Of a DNA stretch of 64,000 nt, positions 60,410 through 64,000 are shown in pieces. The position numbers were made by a program, and so were the translations under genes. The notes under the pieces are model-generated. The model made no database searches, was not told the origin of the DNA, and saw only the letters and a list, made by a program, of their open reading frames with translations. Within the stretch, counting starts at the first letter, position 1, and every line of letters begins with the position of its first letter. The DNA is taken from NCBI GenBank assembly GCA_019694395.1, contig JAIBCC010000017.1, positions 57,518-121,517 on the forward strand, written 5' to 3'. The stretch comes from Pyrinomonadaceae bacterium. GTDB taxonomy: Bacteria > Acidobacteriota > Blastocatellia > Pyrinomonadales > Pyrinomonadaceae.

Positions 60410-60645
60410 AGCGGAAACTGGAAAGCAGTAAAAGTGGAAAACGGAAAGTGGAAAGTGGAAAGTAATAAATAAAGGTGGAAAGTGACGAAGGATTATTTGA
60501 AACAGGTAAAAATAACTTTCTTAATTGTTGCTGAAAGTGATGAGTATTCAATATTTTATGTCCAATTTCAGAGCCTGAAGTAATTTCGATTCCAAATAAT
60601 GTCTAATAAACATCCGAATTTGTAATTTTCCACTTTTAGCTGTTT
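60410..60645. repeat. Repeats of GGAAAGTGGAAA type with distant complementary arm
   Basis: Units of AAAGTGGAAAG type at 60410-60483. The complement TTTTCCACTTTTAGCTGTTTC-like arm is at 60626-60645, about 140 nt away. The intervening 60484-60625 has no gene I can support. Confidence 0.65.
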
Positions 60646-60673
60646 CAAAAGGAGTTAAAAGTATTTATGGCAA

Positions 60674-61009
60674 ATGAAAAAAAAGATAAAGAAGACTATT
60701 GAAGATTGGGATGCCTTAATTGATAAATATGAAGAAGTTCGCTTAACCAATAACGACCGAAAAATTCTTGAATGTCAAAAAGAACTGGTTGATTATTTGA
60801 AAAAAAATCGAAAGATTCTAAAACTTACCGAAAAATTTGTAAATAAAGCTGAAAGAAAGATGAGAAGTTATGAACAATCGGTTATTTCAACCAAAATAGT
60901 CGAGGCAGAAGCAGCCGAAGCGCACCGCATATCTGAAAAATCCAAAGAAAAATATTTTGAAGCATTGCTAAACTTCCCGCCAATCGGCAAGGAACGCACC
61001 AAACATTAA
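60674..61009 (+). CDS. Hypothetical coiled-coil protein with a possible slippery start
   Basis: A 111-residue Lys/Glu-rich helical protein (TIEDWDALIDKYEEVRLTNN; KSKEKYFEALLNFPPIGKE). No family was recognised. The start is uncertain. ATG 60667, with AAGGAG about 13 nt upstream like its downstream neighbour, opens a frame (MANEKK) that meets a stop after 11 codons. A run of eight A (60676-60683) separates it from the 60674 frame; loss of one A would join MANEKK to the rest. Confidence 0.55.
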   Translation: MKKKIKKTIEDWDALIDKYEEVRLTNNDRKILECQKELVDYLKKNRKILKLTEKFVNKAERKMRSYEQSVISTKIVEAEAAEAHRISEKSKEKYFEALLNFPPIGKERTKH

Positions 61010-61032
61010 GAAAGTCAGGAGAAAATCAAATA

Positions 61033-61371
61033 ATGTTAGACCCAACAACTAAAAAAATAGTGAAAGATCTGGAAAAAACTTTTAATGAAATGCTCGATTC
61101 TTTTTCTCTCGAAGAATTGATCGCACATTTTAAGGCATATCTTAAAGTCCATAAACAGGCTTATAATTACGACCCTTCAAAAGCTTTATCTGCTGAAAAA
61201 ATCGCTATTCTTGAGAACGCAATCAAACAATTTGAGGAAATTTACCGGGCAGAAAAAGTCGAAGCCGAAAAAATGCCGCTTTCGTGGCACGAAGCAGATC
61301 ACGTCAGGAAATTATTTGATGAAATTTACGATGATTTTAATCCGATTCCCGAAAGTAGGGTTGAACATTAA
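61033..61371 (+). CDS. Hypothetical helical protein
   Basis: A 112-residue acidic helical protein (MLDPTTKKIVKDLEKTFNEM; AEKMPLSWHEADHVRKLFDEI). No signal or membrane segment. AGGAG lies about 13 nt before the ATG. It is 23 nt after the preceding coiled-coil gene and probably in the same transcript. Function unknown. Confidence 0.6.
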   Translation: MLDPTTKKIVKDLEKTFNEMLDSFSLEELIAHFKAYLKVHKQAYNYDPSKALSAEKIAILENAIKQFEEIYRAEKVEAEKMPLSWHEADHVRKLFDEIYDDFNPIPESRVEH

Positions 61372-61392
61372 TCCAAAGTTAATAAAGTAACT

Positions 61393-61478
61393 GGGCAAAC
61401 AGAGGCGGAAACACGCGCGTCAGCAAGTGTGCTAACTAACCTTATCAACACGCTCCTTAACAGTCGCGTTTCTGCCCC
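61393..61478. repeat. GGCAGAAACGCGACTG element, copy 2 (inverted)
   Basis: Left arm GGCGGAAACACGCGCG (from 61404), right arm ACAGTCGCGTTTCTGCC (to 61477). Read on the minus strand it matches copy 1 at 53247 through GGCAGAAACGCGACTG and TTAAGGAGCGTGT. Confidence 0.85.
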
Positions 61479-61615
61479 GTTTTCAATCTATAAAACTACT
61501 TTATTTAGATTACTTCGGGAAATACGCTGTGAAAACTGTGGAATTCCACGTTGTTTGAAATGATATTAATGCCTAAAGTTAATTTCGATTTTAGTAAGGA
61601 TCGAACTTAACTTTT

Positions 61616-62410
61616 ATGAAAAAATTACGATTATTCCTGAGCATTATTTTTATTTTAACTTTTGTGGCTTCTTCTGTTTTCGCCGGAGATTTCGCTAATC
61701 TGAGATTTATCGGGTTTTCCAAAGACGGAAACTATCTCGCCTTTGAAGAATGGGGCGAGGGCGACCCCGGCGGATGGTATTCCAATACTTATTTTATTGA
61801 TGTTGCCAATAATTCTTATGCTCTCAAACCGATAACGCTGCTTGATGAAGAAGGAAAACATTCGCTGGAATTTCTACGGCAAAAAGGCGCAAACCTTTCG
61901 GCAAAAAATCTACGCAAATTAGGTATAACCCAAGGCAACACCGGACAAATGGTTTTAGCTCATTTACAAAATGATTGGACTTATACGGATGGTTTTGGAA
62001 TTGGCGGTAACGGCGAAAAAATTAAATTTAATAACTATATAAACCCCAATTCACCTAATTATGATGATTTTTACGAGCTTAATTTAGAAACTTTCCCTGA
62101 TGAAACCGCCGATTGTCCGAATCGGGAATCCTTTCCGGTTTATAAACTTGGATTAACACTCAATTATAATTCCTACGACGGACGAAATAATTATTCACAA
62201 ATAATGCAAAAGGATTCAATACTCCCCAAACGGAGAGATTGTCCGACCGGATACGGCATCGAAAGCGTCTATTTTTATGACGATATGGTCGCAGTTTTTC
62301 TTCAGGTTTTCAGCCGCGGTTTTGAAGGACCGAATATGCGTTATATGGTCGTCACAACTCAATTGGATTACGAGCCGTATGGTCAAGATTACTTTAAATA
62401 CAGAAAATAA
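61616..62410 (+). CDS. DUF2259-like secreted protein
   Basis: A 264-residue exported protein. The signal peptide is LRLFLSIIFILTFVASSVFA, then GDFANLRFIGFSKDGNYLAF and EEWGEGDPGGWYSNTYFIDV, a pattern I associate with DUF2259 (predicted secreted proteins). The rest is beta-rich with two Cys in each half (ADCPNRESFPVYKLGLTLNY). Function unknown. The 240 nt before it hold a repeat and no gene. Confidence 0.72.
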   Translation: MKKLRLFLSIIFILTFVASSVFAGDFANLRFIGFSKDGNYLAFEEWGEGDPGGWYSNTYFIDVANNSYALKPITLLDEEGKHSLEFLRQKGANLSAKNLRKLGITQGNTGQMVLAHLQNDWTYTDGFGIGGNGEKIKFNNYINPNSPNYDDFYELNLETFPDETADCPNRESFPVYKLGLTLNYNSYDGRNNYSQIMQKDSILPKRRDCPTGYGIESVYFYDDMVAVFLQVFSRGFEGPNMRYMVVTTQLDYEPYGQDYFKYRK

Positions 62411-62464
62411 AGAGGTTTTAGGTAAAAATCGAATTAAATTGGAGAATTGAATTCTAAAATAAAT

Positions 62465-62496
62465 GGCAGAAACACGCACGTCAGTAAATATGCTAC
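62465..62496. repeat. GGCAGAAAC element, copy 3 (half)
   Basis: GGCAGAAACACGCACGTCAG followed by TAAATATGCTA matches the left half of copy 2 at 61404. The complementary right arm is missing, so this is a decayed or partial copy. Confidence 0.7.
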
Positions 62497-62507
62497 AAGA
62501 TAACTAA

Positions 62508-62966
62508 ATGAAAATCTTAATCTTATTTTTACTCATATCAGTTCAAACAATTCTTTCTCAACAAACCTATGAGCCAAAAGTAAATGGCATCGGTGTTGGA
62601 ACAACTTATTCAACCATTTTGAAAAAATTGGGAAAACCCTTATTAGTCAAAAAGGGTGGAGAATATCCTTGTGATAGTGGCAGAATAACGATAATTCGTT
62701 ATTCTGGGTTACGTTTGAATCTAATAAAATCTTTTGCCTCAAACAAACTCATTGTTGCCTCAATGGAAGTTACTTTGCCAAAGTGGTCAGTTTCAGGAAT
62801 AAGGATTGGAGCAAAGTTAAAAGATGTTAAAGCTAAACTTACCGGAAATATAAGGAGAGAAAATAGTTTTGATATTCTGGGCGGTGTTGTAAAAGATGGT
62901 TACAGAGACTTTTACTTCCAAAATAAAAGGCTTGTAAAAATGACTTGGGAACTTAACCCTTGTTGA
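62508..62966 (+). CDS. Secreted hypothetical protein
   Basis: A 152-residue exported protein with a signal peptide (MKILILFLLISVQTILSQQ). The mature part has GIGVGTTYSTILKKLGKP near the start and ISGIRIGAKLKDVKAKLTG further on, which recall the repeated 'G...G.s...v...lG.P' pattern of SmpA/OmlA-like or PepSY-adjacent small folds. Single Cys near each end. No family is certain. Confidence 0.65.
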   Translation: MKILILFLLISVQTILSQQTYEPKVNGIGVGTTYSTILKKLGKPLLVKKGGEYPCDSGRITIIRYSGLRLNLIKSFASNKLIVASMEVTLPKWSVSGIRIGAKLKDVKAKLTGNIRRENSFDILGGVVKDGYRDFYFQNKRLVKMTWELNPC

Positions 62967-63017
62967 ATTTTCTATTGAAAGGAAATTATCTTTTTCATTT
63001 GCACAAAACTTTATTCA

Positions 63018-63199
63018 GCCATTGAAAATGGCGGACTATTAATTGTGGGATTTGTCAGACCATCAAGTTAAAGTTATCGAAGATAACGACATAAATTTTG
63101 AGTAATTTTTATGTCGCCGTTTTCAACGGCTTAAATTTCGGTCAACTATATTCCCCATAGTTGCACTATGGGCTACAAATATGTCACTGTCTTCGACAG
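63018..63199. repeat. Cluster of REP-like hairpins with TTC/GAA loops
   Basis: Hairpins at 63018-63032 (GCCATTGAAAATGGC), 63073-63087 (GTTATCGAAGATAAC), 63116-63130 (GCCGTTTTCAACGGC), 63154-63172 (CCCATAG...CTATGGG) and 63187-63199 (CTGTCTTCGACAG). Most have an ATGTC next to the stem. The stems differ but stay paired. No gene lies in this 300-nt spacer. Confidence 0.8.
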
Positions 63200-63268
63200 C
63201 TAATAATCTGTTTCAAAAAACAATCCCTATTCAAGAGTTTTTCCTAAAATTCTTTACCATTTTATTTT

Positions 63269-63796
63269 ATGAACCTGATTTTTCTCTATGGAATGCCCGG
63301 AGTCGGTAAATTAACGGTAGCGCGGGAGCTTTCTAAGCTGACAAACTACAAACTTTTCCATAATCATTTAACAGTTGATCTGGTGACTTCCCTTTTTGAT
63401 TTCGGCAGCGAATCTTTTGTTAATTTGCGCGAGAAAATCTGGCTCGAAACTTTTAATGAGGTGATCAAATCAAACTTTTCAGGTTTAATTTTTACATTTG
63501 CGCCGGAAAAAACCGTTCCTGACGATTTTCCGGCAAAAGTTCAGAATTTATTGGAACAAAGCGGCGGAAAGGTTGTTTTTGTCGAGTTAAAGTGCGACGT
63601 TGTTGAACTTGAAAAACGTCTTGCCGATTCTTCCCGCACTAAATTCGGCAAACTTAATTCGGTTGAGTTTTTCCGCGAATTAAATTCACAAGGAGTTTTT
63701 GATACGCCCAAAATCTCACCGAATATTACGATTGAGACGACAAATCTTTCACCAAATGAAACGGCAATTAAGATTTTTGATCAAATAGAAAAATAA
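63269..63796 (+). CDS. P-loop kinase-like protein
   Basis: A 175-residue nucleotide-binding protein of the shikimate-kinase/AAA_33-like fold. Walker A is YGMPGVGKLTVARELS at the N-terminus. A later lid-like region (DSSRTKFGKLNSVEFFRELN) contains basic residues, and NLSPNETAIKIFDQI ends the protein. Such small kinases act on sugars, nucleosides or antibiotics; the substrate is unknown. It is flanked by inverted copies of a REP-like hairpin element (63168-63199 and 63861-63894). Confidence 0.78.
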   Translation: MNLIFLYGMPGVGKLTVARELSKLTNYKLFHNHLTVDLVTSLFDFGSESFVNLREKIWLETFNEVIKSNFSGLIFTFAPEKTVPDDFPAKVQNLLEQSGGKVVFVELKCDVVELEKRLADSSRTKFGKLNSVEFFRELNSQGVFDTPKISPNITIETTNLSPNETAIKIFDQIEK

Positions 63797-63860
63797 ACAT
63801 AACTCTATATTTTCTAACTGTTTTCTATATCAGATATTTACTTAAATAATAAAGAGTTAA

Positions 63861-63894
63861 GCCATCGAAGATGGCGATATATTTGTAGCCCACA
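63861..63894 (-). repeat. REP-like element, inverted copy downstream of the kinase gene
   Basis: GCCATCGAAGATGGC then ATATATTTGTAGCCCACA. On the minus strand it matches GGGCTACAAATATGTC plus the CTGTCTTCGACAG hairpin at 63171-63199, with compensatory stem changes. A further hairpin ACGATTGCAAAATCGT lies near the window end (about 63979-63994). Nothing else is seen in 63797-64000. Confidence 0.75.
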
Positions 63895-64000
63895 ATGCTA
63901 ATCATTAGTTTCTACACAAATAGAAAAGTTCTTTGATAAGATTGTAAAGTATGAAATAAAAGTTCCAAAACTTGAGCCACGATTGCAAAATCGTTATCGA

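Noticed and set aside
1..64000. rRNA, tRNA, tmRNA or CRISPR arrays
   Set aside because: No T-arm GTTCRA-type clover-leaf context, no rRNA sequence and no regularly spaced identical repeats were seen. The repeats present are palindromic and degenerate.
1..64000. Insertion sequence or prophage genes explaining the repeats
   Set aside because: No transposase, integrase, RAYT or phage structural gene is encoded in the window.

Overview
The window looks like chromosome of a Gram-negative (diderm) bacterium, most probably an acidobacterium of the Blastocatellia/Pyrinomonadaceae type. This is an inference from gene style. The DNA is AT-rich by eye. LPS genes (lpxK, kdtA) show an outer membrane. An ECF sigma factor of the Sig-70_X6 kind is coupled to a giant Ser/Thr kinase-ATPase-TPR protein. 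There are many secreted proteins of unknown function. I see no rRNA, tRNA, CRISPR array, prophage or transposase.

Layout. 1-5.6 kb (minus): an XPB-like helicase (cut by the window edge), an ICMT-PAP2-Lgt membrane fusion, a lipocalin-like protein, an inward-rectifier K+ channel and a Tat-exported amine oxidase. 5.9-9.6 kb: a 1233-residue GltD-type/FNR-type flavoprotein. 9.9-14.4 kb: a Wzc-type tyrosine autokinase facing rmlD and rmlB. 14.5-20.6 kb: a signalling island with a PqqD-domain/Cys-rich exported protein, the kinase/ECF pair, a small membrane protein and an HExxH protein. Three of its plus-strand genes share a 32-bp promoter-like motif. 20.8-30 kb: a lytic transglycosylase, a soluble MgtE-like protein, a P450 divergent from a PerR-like regulator (with a textbook PerR box over its promoter), a peroxiredoxin, a thioredoxin-fold protein and thrC. 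30-34 kb: Yip1-TPR, an acyltransferase, recR and ybaB. 34-36.3 kb: an F0 gene cluster (atpZ, atpI, atpB, atpE) with no F1 genes beside it, then a pseudokinase and lpxK. 39-44.5 kb: a type IV pilus minor-pilin operon. 44.7-48.4 kb: kdtA, efp and purF. 48.5-57.5 kb: a sulfur-amino-acid region. 57.7-64 kb: lipA and small hypothetical genes.

The most interesting part is 50.6-56.5 kb. cysM (cysteine synthase) has a long 5' leader encoding a previously unlisted 27-residue peptide with five consecutive Cys codons, followed by a terminator and a possible antiterminator. This is a cysteine-sensing ribosome-mediated attenuator. The next sulfur gene (cystathionine gamma-synthase type) has a SAM-II-type riboswitch with its own terminator and an 8-bp antiterminator. 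Downstream lie a JAMM protease and a single-chain sulfur-carrier/E1/rhodanese fusion, which together resemble the CysO-Mec+-CysM route to cysteine. The two end products of the pathway, cysteine and SAM, are thus each read by a different RNA device within 2 kb.

A second theme is repeats. More than fifteen intergenic spacers hold imperfect palindromes built from short degenerate tandem words. The word differs from locus to locus, and the elements often reach or supply stop codons. Separate families of structured hairpins show compensatory changes between copies.
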